From assembly GCA_963678205.1 (NCBI GenBank), contig OY782760.1, forward strand, positions 1,302,001 through 1,366,000: DNA of 64,000 nt, in the 5' to 3' direction. This DNA comes from G963556115 sp963678205. GTDB lineage: Bacteria > Planctomycetota > SZUA-567. A model generated the notes under the pieces. The model had not been told where the DNA came from, did not search any database, and saw only the letters and a program-made list of their open reading frames with translations. Shown one piece after another: positions 9,217 to 18,483 of the stretch (positions are counted from its first letter, which is position 1; every line of letters starts with the position of its first letter). The position numbers were made by a program, and so were the translations under genes.

Positions 9217-9496
9217 TTATACTTAGCTCCTTCTCACTACCTTACTAAAGGTCGGCATGTAAAAAGTTCTAAATTTTTTATAATGATTAAATAAAGTCAA
9301 AATAATATTCAATTGAATTGATATTTATCTAAACGATTATATGAATAAGATACAATAAGTTTGTGGAATTCATTTCTGTATTGCTTTGTGTATTGATTAA
9401 AATTATATATAGCTTAATAAAATGTCATGGTCATACTATAACTGTAAATTAAAATGGTTTGGTTTTAAACGAGTGTGAAGCAGTTAGACGTGGAGT

Positions 9497-10436
9497 ATGG
9501 CTACAATGAAGGATGTGGCAAAGAAAGCTGTCATATCTACCTATACAGTATCTAATGTTTTGAATAATCTTTCCTTTCTCAAGGAAGAGATTAAGTAGAA
9601 GGTTCTTGATGCTATAGAATAGTTTGATTATAAGTAAACTATGCTGTAGGCTCCTGTGGCCTCAGGTGTGCTAAATATTGTGTATTCACTACCGACTCTG
9701 GCTGGTAGTATTACTGGCAACGATTTCTTTTGTCAGTTTTTCAAATAATAAGGAAGAAGTTTATAAAGACAATTTCTCAGAGTACAGTGAGCAAATGATC
9801 TCTGGAATGATCAACACCTTTACGCTTTCTGAAATAGAATTTTTAAGTGATATCAAGTAACCTATAGTTGCAGTAGATTATATATCTGATGAGTTTGAGT
9901 GTGATTCAGTGGTAACTAATAATGAAGAGATTGTCAAAGAGGTAGTAAACTTACTTATAGCTAGAGGGTATAAAAAAATTTGCGCACGTAGGAAGTAATA
10001 TAGTAACCTTAAACAGAGTAATCACTATGACAGAATGCAGGGGTATGTCAGTGCAATGAATTATAGTAACTAGCAAATTGCTGAGGACAGTATATATGCA
10101 GTAATCATGATCATAAATGAGATGTTCTTGAAGGGTACAGATCAGCTGAAAAGCCATGTTATGCAGGTGTAAGAGTGACCTTTTTTTGAAAACACTTATT
10201 CGTCAATAGGGTTTTATTAATATGTAACTAAGGACGGATTCAGAATTCCAGAAGATGTTGCTGTTATTTCTTATGATGATTACAATAAGCAATCCGCTTA
10301 TAGCTATGATCAAATAGCCCACTTAGATTATAGTAAGAAAGCTGGCTGATTACTGTTCGCGAGTATTGAAAATTCTAAAAAGGAAATAGAAGAGATAGTA
10401 CTACCATGCAAAATTATTGAGCGGAGTTCAAGTTGA
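9497..10436 (+). pseudogene. Decayed LacI-family transcriptional regulator
   Basis: The start reads MATMKDVAKKAVISTYTVSN, a LacI-type helix-turn-helix, then VLNNLSFLKEEIK followed by a stop. After several stops and at least one frame change the ligand-binding domain is still readable: IVAVDYISDEFECDSVVTNN, EEIVKEVVNLLIARGYKKI, DGFRIPEDVAVISYDDYN and the typical family ending VLPCKIIERSS before a final TGA at 10434. TAG, TAA and TGA all occur inside, so suppression of one codon cannot rescue it. A 60-codon ORF at 9678-9860 is one intact shred of it. The intact gene was probably a repressor of the neighbouring sugar importer; this is inferred from position. Confidence 0.9.
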
Positions 10437-11154
10437 CTATTCGGTATTTATTATGAGGTAAATTTTATATATAAATAAAAACTATATTGTTCTGGGATAC
10501 TACAATTAAATCGGTCTTCAGAAAATACTTATCAATGACATTTTTGCAAATAAAGTTTTTTGTTAGTTTATTATAAATTAGATAGTAAAAAATGATTTTA
10601 AGAACATTTTATGGCGGTTTATGAGAATATAGTCCTAGATTTTTTGATTTATATATAAAATATTTATTTATTAAGTTGACTAAGAAATAATAGAAGGTAA
10701 ACTGTTTTATATAAGAACTATTGCGTTCATATATGAATTAGCATTGTCTATGTTTTATGATAAGTTCTTTTTTGGTTGAATATATTTGCTGTTTTTTTAT
10801 TCAAATTTTTTGGTTACCATTAAATGTTGGATTAAACGTATGGGAATGTATTTAATCAAATTTTTTTAGAATATAGATGGAACGATGTTTCACAATGTGA
10901 ATCTAGCCTGCTTGTTAAATGTAAGTCTAACATAAAGGTTTGATTATATAAAGTGTACTTTGGGGAGAGAAATAGAGGCACAGGCTGTATCACTAATATT
11001 GCTGGGTTAGTATCTTATATAACGTATGATTACTCTTAATATTGTGGCTTTTGATATTTATAGGTTATAAGTATCAGCGCAAAATATAAAGCACTGTGTA
11101 TTGGCTGGAAGTTACTGGGCAATGAGGGTATGTTGAAGGAGTACGGCAAGTATT

Positions 11155-11256
11155 TAGAGCATCCTATTATAGCTATTCTATTTTGAAGTGTGTGTTATGA
11201 CTTCAGAGCAGGTTGAAAAGATAATAGTAGGCTAAATCAATTAATAGGATGCTCTA
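11155..11256. repeat. 15-bp inverted repeat bounding a ~100-bp unit
   Basis: TAGAGCATCCTATTA at 11155-11169 is exactly repeated in inverse at 11242-11256. The 72 bp between contain no clear gene. The layout fits a tiny non-autonomous mobile element (MITE-like) or a large hairpin. No target-site duplication is obvious. Confidence 0.45.
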
Positions 11257-11294
11257 GAACACCTGTGTCCAAGTTAGAGGGAAAAATAATATTT

Positions 11295-11326
11295 AATATA
11301 ACTTGATTTAAATGCAAGTTTATATT
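11295..11326. promoter_or_regulatory. Dyad upstream of TRAP receptor gene 1
   Basis: AATATAACTTG (11295-11305) pairs with CAAGTTTATATT (11315-11326), with one bulged base. It lies ~50 bp before the ATG of the first TRAP receptor, in an operator-like or 5' leader hairpin position. There is no further evidence of function. Confidence 0.3.
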
Positions 11327-11376
11327 GTTTATATTTTTGGGCGAACAACACACCCGTTTAAGTGAAGGGGACACAG

Positions 11377-12375
11377 ATGAAAAAAATTATGCTGCTTGTA
11401 CTTATGGTCATGATGCTTGCAAGTGTTTTAAATGCTGCAGAAGTGACTATGAAGATTGGACACTGTATGCCACAGGATTCTAGTAGACATAAGGCTTGTA
11501 TTATTTTTAAAGAATATGTTGAGAAAGAGTCAAATGGAGCTATTGAGGTGCAGCTTTTCCCTGCCAGTCAGCTTGGTAAAGAAGCGGAACTTGTTGAGTC
11601 ACTTAAGATGGGAGAAATTGAAGGGTATGTTGGTGGAATTTATGATGCTCTATCTCCAATGCTGAATTTGTACCTTATGCCTTTCATCTTCCCTGATCAG
11701 GGAGCGCTAATTGCAGTAACTGAGAGCAATATGGGTAGAAAAATTGAGAAGAGCTCTCTAATGAATGGTGTGCAAATTCTTGCTACTGGTGATGCAGGAT
11801 CTAGAAACTATACAAACAATGTAAGACCTATCAAGACTCCAGATGATATGGTGGGGTTAAAAATGCGTACCCCTCCAATCGACGCTATTATTATGTCTAT
11901 GGAGGCAGTAGGTGGGAATCCAGTTGCTATTGCATATGCTGAGACATATATGGCTCTAAAAACAGGTGTTGCTGATGGGCAGGAAAATCCTTTTATGAAT
12001 ATTGTAACAATGAAGTTTCATGAGGTGCAGAAATATATGACAGTTGTACACTATATGTTCAATCCTGAGCCATTCTGCGTCAACCCTGCTTGGTTTGGCA
12101 GCTTAAAACCTGAATATCAGAAGATTATTCAGGAGGGGGCACAAATTTATACTAAAGAGCAAAATGCTATGCGTGCAAATACCTCTGATATGTATTTGAA
12201 TACAATTAAGGATGCAGGTGTTGAAGTTTACTACCCAACTCGGGAAGAATATGCGTTATTTGCTAAAAAATGTGGATCAGTGTATGGTAGGTACATTGAA
12301 AGAGGTGATTTTACACAGGCTGATCTTGATGAAGTAAGGGCTATAGTCAAGAAGTATGAGGCTGGTAAAAAATAA
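11377..12375 (+). CDS. TRAP transporter solute receptor (DctP family), copy 1
   Basis: A 332-residue periplasmic substrate receptor of a TRAP transporter. Start at ATG 11377 (SD AAGGGG), giving MKKIMLLVLMVMMLASVLNA as signal peptide. The mature protein shows DctP-family features: KIGHCMPQDSSRHKACIIFK, an LFPASQLGKEAELVESLKMGE stretch, GLKMRTPP with the arginine that contacts substrate carboxylates in this family, and GVADGQENP. It is about 80% identical by eye to the second copy 0.9 kb downstream, so the pair arose by duplication. It has no membrane-subunit genes directly behind it and presumably shares, or no longer uses, the DctQM pair downstream. The substrate is probably a carboxylate, not identified. 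Confidence 0.92.
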   Translation: MKKIMLLVLMVMMLASVLNAAEVTMKIGHCMPQDSSRHKACIIFKEYVEKESNGAIEVQLFPASQLGKEAELVESLKMGEIEGYVGGIYDALSPMLNLYLMPFIFPDQGALIAVTESNMGRKIEKSSLMNGVQILATGDAGSRNYTNNVRPIKTPDDMVGLKMRTPPIDAIIMSMEAVGGNPVAIAYAETYMALKTGVADGQENPFMNIVTMKFHEVQKYMTVVHYMFNPEPFCVNPAWFGSLKPEYQKIIQEGAQIYTKEQNAMRANTSDMYLNTIKDAGVEVYYPTREEYALFAKKCGSVYGRYIERGDFTQADLDEVRAIVKKYEAGKK

Positions 12376-13267
12376 TAGCGTAAAATTAGGTAGTAATTGA
12401 GGGGGGGGGCTGATTACTAAGATTTGAAGTATGGAGATTTAAAGGAAGGAGTGCTTCAAGTCCTAATATTAGAGTAATAATGCTTTGCCTAAATAATAGT
12501 TGGACAATTTATTTGTCCTCATGATTGTTCGTGACAGCTGTTTTGAATGCTTGAGTATGCTTTTAGTCTATAGACGTTATGTGTCTGTGGCTGTAAAGAA
12601 AAATAAAAAGGATTTAATTTGTGTAAGTGCTTACAGAAAGAATTTGACTAAGAATATATTGTGACTTATACTGAAACTGTAATTATTAATTTGCAAAATA
12701 AAATTAAAATGATTTTTGCTGTTTAATTATAATCATCTTATTCTTACATTAATAGTATTTGCCGGTGACATGCTGTCAATAAAAAGCTGCTATTATCTCT
12801 ATCAGTCTAAATCGCAGTATACAAGTTACAATGTAATTTGTTAAGACCGTTAAATAAATGCCTAAATATTTTATAAACTTACAGCTTGATTTAATAAGGT
12901 ATATGTCAGCATTATTTTTAGTTTGCTATATAACTTGGTCAGGTGATTTTAGTAAATTTACGTATGAATTATGAGTTGTCGTAAACCATAAAGCTGGTAA
13001 GAAAAGTAATCTAACGTTTAAGAATGTTCTCTTCCTGCAATTAGGTATTAAATAGTAGTATGAACGTATGCAAATTTGAATGGATAGCATTTATTAACTA
13101 GATTAAAAGTTGTGATGTAATGTTTATTATATACTTTTGTTTACTTAATATTTATGAATTAGGTTAAGAGAAGAAAGCTTTTTATAATGTTTTTACTTTA
13201 GTAAATATGTTGAGACATGTTGTCGGGTTGTACATCTTATCATTTATTATTATGGAGAGAATTGCAA
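12376..13267. other. Spacer between duplicated TRAP receptor genes
   Basis: About 890 bp, AT-rich, no coding frame that I can support. Near its start a run of nine Gs (12401-12409) sits in the loop of a weak hairpin (TAGTAAT 12391-12397 with ATTACTA 12413-12419). The rest shows no clear repeat or promoter. Confidence 0.4.
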
Positions 13268-14266
13268 ATGAAAAAATTTATGTTGCTTGTTCTTATGGTA
13301 GCAATGTTTGCTGGTATTTCGACTGCTGCTGAAGTGACAATGAAGATTGGTCACTCAATGCCGCTTGAAACTAGTAGGCATAAAGCTTGCGAATTATTTA
13401 AAGAGTACGTAGAGAAAGAATCAAAAGGCGCTATCGAAGTACAGATATATCCTTCTGGACAGCTTGGTAAAGAAGCTGAAATGCTGGAATCACTTAAAAT
13501 GGGTGAACTTGAAGGGTACCTCGGAGGTGTATTTGATGCAATTACTCCAATGCTAAACCTATATCTTATGCCATTTATCTATCCAGACCAAGGTGCACTA
13601 ATGGCGGTTGTGAATAGCGATATCGGTAAGAAGATCGATAAGAGTGCTGAAGTTAATGGTATCAAGATCCTTGCTAATGGTGATGCTGGTTCTAGAAACT
13701 ACACAAATAATGTAAGACCAATTAAAACCCCTGCAGATATGGTAGGGCTTAAAATGCGTACTCCACCAGTAGATGCAATTATCATGTCTATGGAAGCTGT
13801 AGGCGGTAACCCAGTTGCTATTGCATACGCTGAGACATATATGGCTCTAAAGACAGGTGTTGCCGATGGTCAGGAAAATCCATTTATGAATATCGCTACT
13901 ATGAAGTTTCAGGAAGTTCAGAAATATATGACCGTTGTAAACTATATGTTCAACCCAGAGCCATTCTGTGTAAACCTTGAGTGGTTTAATGGTCTTAAAC
14001 CTGAATTCCAGAAGATTATTTCTGATGGAGCGTGGGTTTATACTAAAGAACAGAATGCAATTCGTGCAAATACATCTGATACATATTTGAATATTATTAA
14101 GGACGCTGGCGTTGAAGTATATGTCCCTACTAAAGAAGAGTATGCACAGTTTGCTGCTAAGTGTACCCCTGTATACGACAAGTATATCGAAAGAGGCGAT
14201 TTTACAAAGGCTGACCTTGATGAAGTAAAAGCTATAGTAAAGAAGTACGAAGATAGCAAAAAGTAA
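13268..14266 (+). CDS. TRAP transporter solute receptor (DctP family), copy 2
   Basis: A 332-residue periplasmic receptor. I take ATG 13268 (MKKFMLLVLMVAMFAGISTAA signal peptide, SD TGGAGAG), not the upstream ATG that would prefix an unlikely 17-residue leader. It has the same family marks as copy 1: KIGHSMPLETSRHKACELFK, SGQLGKEAEMLESLKMGE, GLKMRTPPVDAIIMSMEA and GVADGQENP. Codon choice looks more biased than in copy 1, and the gene stands directly before a hairpin and the dctQM genes, so this is probably the working, highly made receptor. Confidence 0.94.
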   Translation: MKKFMLLVLMVAMFAGISTAAEVTMKIGHSMPLETSRHKACELFKEYVEKESKGAIEVQIYPSGQLGKEAEMLESLKMGELEGYLGGVFDAITPMLNLYLMPFIYPDQGALMAVVNSDIGKKIDKSAEVNGIKILANGDAGSRNYTNNVRPIKTPADMVGLKMRTPPVDAIIMSMEAVGGNPVAIAYAETYMALKTGVADGQENPFMNIATMKFQEVQKYMTVVNYMFNPEPFCVNLEWFNGLKPEFQKIISDGAWVYTKEQNAIRANTSDTYLNIIKDAGVEVYVPTKEEYAQFAAKCTPVYDKYIERGDFTKADLDEVKAIVKKYEDSKK

Positions 14267-14287
14267 CATAATTATGTCTTAATAATT

Positions 14288-14314
14288 AAGCCTCTGAGGT
14301 ATTCTCGGAGGCTT
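14288..14314 (+). terminator. Hairpin between receptor and dctQ
   Basis: Arms 14288-14298 and 14304-14314 pair over 11 bp (one G-U), loop GTATT, followed by TATTTAAG. Placed inside the TRAP operon, it likely allows partial read-through or protects the receptor mRNA 3' end. Confidence 0.65.
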
Positions 14315-14403
14315 TATTTAAGACATAGAGTTTTTTTTATTGGACATCAAGTAAGACTATTGTCATTTGGGCATATGAGCCCTTGTAAGTTTGGAGTGTT
14401 TCC

Positions 14404-15063
14404 GTGGTTAATAATAATAATAACAATAGCAGAGAGATTGCTAGAGGGCCACTAAATCTCGTGCTAAATTCTTTTATTAAAGTCATTGATAAGGTATTGT
14501 CTATACTCTGCCTTACTCTTGGTTTCCTGCTTTTTGCGGGTGTTGTCATTACTGTTCTTTTAAGGTATTTCTTTGGAGTTACTTTTGTCACATCAGAAGC
14601 TGCGATTACATTTACATTTATCGCTACAACTTATTTGGGTATTGCGCTGGGGATTCGTGAGAAGGATCATATAGATATACCTTTCTTTTATGAAAAGTGC
14701 GGTGCTAAGACACAGATAGCACTCGATGTAGTTATTAATTTGATTATTATTGCTATAATGTACATAGTGTATAAATATAGCCTAAAGTGGATTAACGTTG
14801 TTGGCAATACAAACGACCCATCTCTACATATTAAAATGAAGTATTTCTATTATATGGTGCCTGTTTCAAGTGTAGTATCAATCTTTTACTGCATTATTGA
14901 GATCCTTTCTAAGTTCATGCGAATTGATAAAGCTGACTGTGGATACGATAAAGCTGAGTATGATGAAGAGGCATGTAAAAAGGCTCAAGAAGCTATTGCC
15001 AGAGACTTCAGAACTGAAAGATTGATTATAAAAGGTACTAAGAAAGAGAGGGAGGGTAAATGA
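14404..15063 (+). CDS. dctQ: TRAP transporter small membrane subunit
   Basis: A 219-residue protein starting at GTG 14404 (SD-like GGAG ~8 nt upstream). After a hydrophilic Asn-rich start it has four hydrophobic segments (roughly 40-60, 70-90, 110-130, 150-170), the layout of the 4-TM DctQ subunit. The SEAAITFTFIATTYLGIALGIREKDHIDI region matches the DctQ pattern of a conserved glutamate and an R-x-x-x-H-I. The C-terminal ~50 residues are charged and longer than usual. Stop overlaps the start of dctM by 4 nt. Confidence 0.88.
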   Translation: MVNNNNNNSREIARGPLNLVLNSFIKVIDKVLSILCLTLGFLLFAGVVITVLLRYFFGVTFVTSEAAITFTFIATTYLGIALGIREKDHIDIPFFYEKCGAKTQIALDVVINLIIIAIMYIVYKYSLKWINVVGNTNDPSLHIKMKYFYYMVPVSSVVSIFYCIIEILSKFMRIDKADCGYDKAEYDEEACKKAQEAIARDFRTERLIIKGTKKEREGK

Positions 15064-16358
15064 GTATTGCTTTAATTGCTTTGGTTGTGACGATGGTGGC
15101 GCTGGTATTAATACGCGTCCCGCTAGCGTTTTCTCTCCTAGGTTCTGCTACAGTGTATTTTCTGATTGCTGGTCCGGGTAAGTTGTATGTAATACCCAAG
15201 CAGGTATGGTCCGGCACAAATAGTTTTGTTCTTATTGCTATGCCACTCTTTATTCTAGCTGGCGAGTTGATGAATCACGGTGGCATTACAAAGCGTATTA
15301 TTGACTTCAGTCTGCTTTTGGTGAGGCCCATTAGGGGTGGTCTAGGTGAAGTAAACGTAGTAGCAAGTATGATCTTTGGTGGTATCTCAGGGTCTTCGGT
15401 AGCTGATACATCTGCTATTGGGTCTATCCTTATTCCTAATATGGAAAAACAAGGGTATTCAAAAGGCTTCTCTGCAGGTGTAACTGTAGCGTCTTCAACC
15501 ATGGGTATGATTATTCCACCATCGGTACCAATGCTAATGTATGCAATGGTTTCTGGTGCTTCTGTTGGAAAACTCTTCCTTGCAGGCGTTGTCCCAGGGT
15601 TGATGATTGGACTTTCTCAGCTTAGCCTTGTCTGGTATATTTCAAAGAAGAATAACTTCCATCCACCTGTTAGAAAGTTTGATCGTAAGGAAGCAGTTGA
15701 TACAACTCGCGACGGTCTGTTTGCTATTATTATGCCAGCTGTAATCGTTATTTGTGTATCGTTCGGTATTGCTACAGCAAGTGAATCAGCAAGTATCGCC
15801 TGTCTTTATGCTTTAATTATTGGTTGTTTCTTTTATAAAGAGCTTAAGCTTAAAGAGATTATCAGTTCAATCAAGAAGTCATTTATGATGTGTGCATCAA
15901 TAATGTTTATTGTTGGTTCTTGTAAGGTGATTACCTGGGTGCTTAATATTGAAAGAGTTTCGAGTGAAATTCAAGGATTTTTCAACGGTCTTGAAATTAA
16001 CTATATTTGGGTGCTGCTTCTGATTGATTTGCTTATTCTTCTTATTGGTACCTTTGTTGATGTTGTACCTACACTGCTTCTATTATGTCCTATCTTGCTC
16101 CCAGTTGTAGGAAAGTTTGGTGTGGACCCACTCCAGCTAGGTGCAATTATGATTGTTGGTACAGCGGTTGGTCTGGTCACTCCACCTATTGGTATGTGCT
16201 TGAATGCTGCTAATAAAATTAGTGGAATGCCGATTCTTAAGATATTTAAAGAGGCTGCACCGTTTATAGTTTGTAATGTGGTAATTCTTGTAATTGTTAC
16301 ACTTATTCCTGCGGTCAGTACTTGGTTGCCAAATCTTGTATTCAACTTGACAAAATAA
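15060..16358 (+). CDS. dctM: TRAP transporter large membrane subunit
   Basis: A 432-residue inner-membrane protein with about 12 hydrophobic segments, the ion-coupled translocation subunit of a TRAP transporter. Family motifs include MPLFILAGELMNHGGI, VVASMIFGGISGSSVADTSAIGSI, ASSTMGMIIPPSVPMLMYAM and GLVTPPIGMCLNAA. Translationally coupled to dctQ through ATGA. Length and motifs are complete. With the receptor genes upstream it forms a Na+-driven uptake system for an unknown, probably acidic, substrate. Confidence 0.95.
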   Translation: MSIALIALVVTMVALVLIRVPLAFSLLGSATVYFLIAGPGKLYVIPKQVWSGTNSFVLIAMPLFILAGELMNHGGITKRIIDFSLLLVRPIRGGLGEVNVVASMIFGGISGSSVADTSAIGSILIPNMEKQGYSKGFSAGVTVASSTMGMIIPPSVPMLMYAMVSGASVGKLFLAGVVPGLMIGLSQLSLVWYISKKNNFHPPVRKFDRKEAVDTTRDGLFAIIMPAVIVICVSFGIATASESASIACLYALIIGCFFYKELKLKEIISSIKKSFMMCASIMFIVGSCKVITWVLNIERVSSEIQGFFNGLEINYIWVLLLIDLLILLIGTFVDVVPTLLLLCPILLPVVGKFGVDPLQLGAIMIVGTAVGLVTPPIGMCLNAANKISGMPILKIFKEAAPFIVCNVVILVIVTLIPAVSTWLPNLVFNLTK

Positions 16359-16391
16359 TATTCAGGTGGTACATTATAGCGCGTTATTAGG

Positions 16392-16425
16392 TATAGCTGT
16401 TACTCTGGTAATGGCTATATTTTTA
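16392..16425 (+). terminator. Rho-independent terminator after dctM
   Basis: Arms 16392-16403 and 16408-16419 form a 12-bp stem with two G-U pairs and loop TCTG, followed by TTTTTATATA. It separates the TRAP operon from the aldo/keto reductase, which has its own SD (GGGAGG). Confidence 0.75.
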
Positions 16426-16448
16426 TATACTTCCTGGGAGGTGAGCTG

Positions 16449-17399
16449 ATGAAGAATGTTACGCTAGGAAATTCCGGGGAAAAGGTTTCTGATATATGTC
16501 TAGGAACAATGTACTTCGGAGTAAAGGTTGAAGAAAAGTTTGCTCATAGATTGATGGATATTTATTATGAGCGCGGAGGGAGATTCTTTGATACTGCCAA
16601 TAAGTATGCTACATGGGTACCTGGGTTTGAAGAGCCGGTTGGCGAAAGGGTGATTTCACGATGGCTTTCCAGCAGGAAACATTCTGATACTTTTGTCGCT
16701 ACCAAGTTGGGGTTCCCATATAAAGATGTGCCTCTATCATTAGCAAAGGATATCATTTTTCAAGAGGTTGACAAGAGCTTGAAGAATCTTGGGGTAGAGT
16801 GTATTGATCTGTTATATGGTCATACTGATGACTATAATACTGCACAGGAAGAATATATGGAGGCTTTTGATGCTGTTGTAAAGGCGGGAAAAGTGCGCCA
16901 GATAGGTATGAGTAATATTATGGCATGGCGCCTAATAAAAGCAAACCTTATTGCTGAAAATAATGAATGGAAGAAATTTTCGTGTGTGCAGACCAGACTC
17001 TCTCTCTTATGGCCTAATTTTACCGCCAATTTTGGACGCCAAACTCCTGCTTCTTTAGAGTTACTCGATTTAGCGCGTGAGGAGGATATAAAGCTTCTCT
17101 GTTATTCTCCATTTTTACAGGGATGTTTCGGGCGAAGTGACAGACCGGTACCGATAGCTTATGATAATGAATTTAATCAGGAAACAATGTTGTTTGTTAC
17201 AGAACTTGCTGGTAAGTATGAGGTCTCAGGTAATACAATAGTTGCGTCATGGATGATGGAGCAAGGATTTATTCCACTGATTACTGGAAGTACTGAACGG
17301 CAGATAGTTGAGAATTGCGAGGTAGTGACAGGTATTATTTGTAAAGAAGATATTGAATTATTGAATAAAAGATTTTATCCTACATGGTTAAGAAAATAG
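16449..17399 (+). CDS. Aldo/keto reductase
   Basis: A 316-residue NAD(P)H-dependent oxidoreductase with a TIM-barrel fold. The catalytic tetrad is visible: Asp in FDTANKY, Tyr in NKY, Lys in VATKLG and His in LLYGHTDD. The C-terminal ITGSTERQIVEN corresponds to the cofactor-binding GxRxxxQ region. Strong SD GGGAGG before ATG 16449. It follows the TRAP operon and may act on the imported compound or a sugar derivative, but nothing in the sequence gives the substrate. Confidence 0.9.
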   Translation: MKNVTLGNSGEKVSDICLGTMYFGVKVEEKFAHRLMDIYYERGGRFFDTANKYATWVPGFEEPVGERVISRWLSSRKHSDTFVATKLGFPYKDVPLSLAKDIIFQEVDKSLKNLGVECIDLLYGHTDDYNTAQEEYMEAFDAVVKAGKVRQIGMSNIMAWRLIKANLIAENNEWKKFSCVQTRLSLLWPNFTANFGRQTPASLELLDLAREEDIKLLCYSPFLQGCFGRSDRPVPIAYDNEFNQETMLFVTELAGKYEVSGNTIVASWMMEQGFIPLITGSTERQIVENCEVVTGIICKEDIELLNKRFYPTWLRK

Positions 17400-17967
17400 A
17401 ATATTGCTTCTGAATTACATTTAATTATGCAGTTAGAAGCTTATGCATAATCTTTTCTAGTAATTTTATAGTTATGTTTATTTTGATATAGATTTATAGC
17501 TGAACCGTCAGCCGTAGTTTCATCTCCATCAATTCTACTGGCAATAGTTTTTATCTCTGTTGCTAGTGGTACGGGTATTTGTAACCTATATGGCTGTTAT
17601 TAAATTATACGGTAGGTATTGTTTACTGCCTGTTAGAGGTTTGCAGTGCTGCGACTGCTCTTAGAATTTTAGCTATATTTTCTTAAGTTATACAAAATAA
17701 GTCTTACTATGCTTTATGGTAAATTCTAAATACATTACGCATGTTTGTATATTTTCTGGGTGACGCAAGCCTAGTTTCAAGGTTTACTTGACCATTATTA
17801 TTACTGTAAACGTTGCGTTTAGAAGGGTGGTTTTTTTTGTTAATAAAAGTGATTATTAACTAAAAATAATTATTTTTGAAAAGAATATATTTTTGGGATT
17901 TTTGTTAAATAGGATAATTGAAGTAAAATCAAAATAATTGAATAAATGAATTTTTGAAAGGTTATGT
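17400..17967. other. Spacer, no supported gene
   Basis: 568 bp. Frames are short; translations show scattered hydrophobic stretches without a recognisable family. A weak 6-bp hairpin (GCTTCT ... AGAAGC, around 17405-17440) may end the aldo/keto reductase mRNA. The last 150 bp are very AT-rich and probably hold the cupin promoter. Confidence 0.4.
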
Positions 17968-18444
17968 GTGATTGAAATAAATAAGGTCGCTCCGCAGCCA
18001 GTTGAGATGCTGGATCATCCAGAAGGTGGAAAGTATAAAAGGATTTTTTGTTCAGAAGTAGAAGTTGAACATAAACAAAAAGGTATTAGGTCTGCGCTAT
18101 CACATATATACTTTGAAATTGGTCCGGGGCAGGTAAGTCATATGCATCGCGTGGATAATGATGAATCCTGGAATCTATACAAGGGAGTAGGGATATTTCT
18201 CTATTTGTGGGATGGAAGTAGGAGTAAGGCAGTTAGGATTGAACTTTCTGCAAACTCAAATTCGTATTGCTATGTTGTTCCTGCTGGTATCTGGCAATGT
18301 GCCGAACCGATAGGAGAGAGTGTACTCGTTGGCTGCTCTGTTGCTCCAGCGTTTGAGTTTGATGATTTTACACTTTTACGTAATGAAAAAGTGTTATGCA
18401 GTGCTTTTATGGAATTTAACTCTGAGCTTGAGCGATTTATATAG
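17968..18444 (+). CDS. Cupin superfamily protein (DUF985/cupin_5)
   Basis: A 158-residue single-domain cupin. GTG start at 17968 follows GAAAGG; the ATG four bases earlier hits a stop at once, so GTG is required. The central SHMHRVDNDESWNLYKG is the DUF985 (cupin_5) signature, and YVVPAGIWQCAEPIG and LVGCSVAPAFEFDDFTLL are the later conserved blocks of that family. Members are small beta-barrel proteins, some thought to bind sugars or nucleotide sugars; the function of most is unknown. It stands alone. Confidence 0.85.
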   Translation: MIEINKVAPQPVEMLDHPEGGKYKRIFCSEVEVEHKQKGIRSALSHIYFEIGPGQVSHMHRVDNDESWNLYKGVGIFLYLWDGSRSKAVRIELSANSNSYCYVVPAGIWQCAEPIGESVLVGCSVAPAFEFDDFTLLRNEKVLCSAFMEFNSELERFI

Positions 18445-18483
18445 CTATAATCCTACGCAGTGATGAACTGCTGAGGCTTATAA

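Larger units (their letters stand above)
10437..11376. other. Long AT-rich spacer, no intact gene
   Basis: About 940 bp with no frame of useful length and no recognisable protein. The part around 11090-11220 can be read in pieces that look faintly protein-like (for example KEYGKYLEHPIIAI and MTSEQVEKIIVG), so it may hold a worn-out gene, but I cannot name it. It also contains the inverted repeats listed separately at 11155-11256 and 11295-11326. Confidence 0.4.

Noticed and set aside
9678..9860. 60-codon ORF taken as a separate small gene
   Set aside because: It reads as part of the LacI-family sensor domain in one of the frames of the pseudogene and has no SD of its own.
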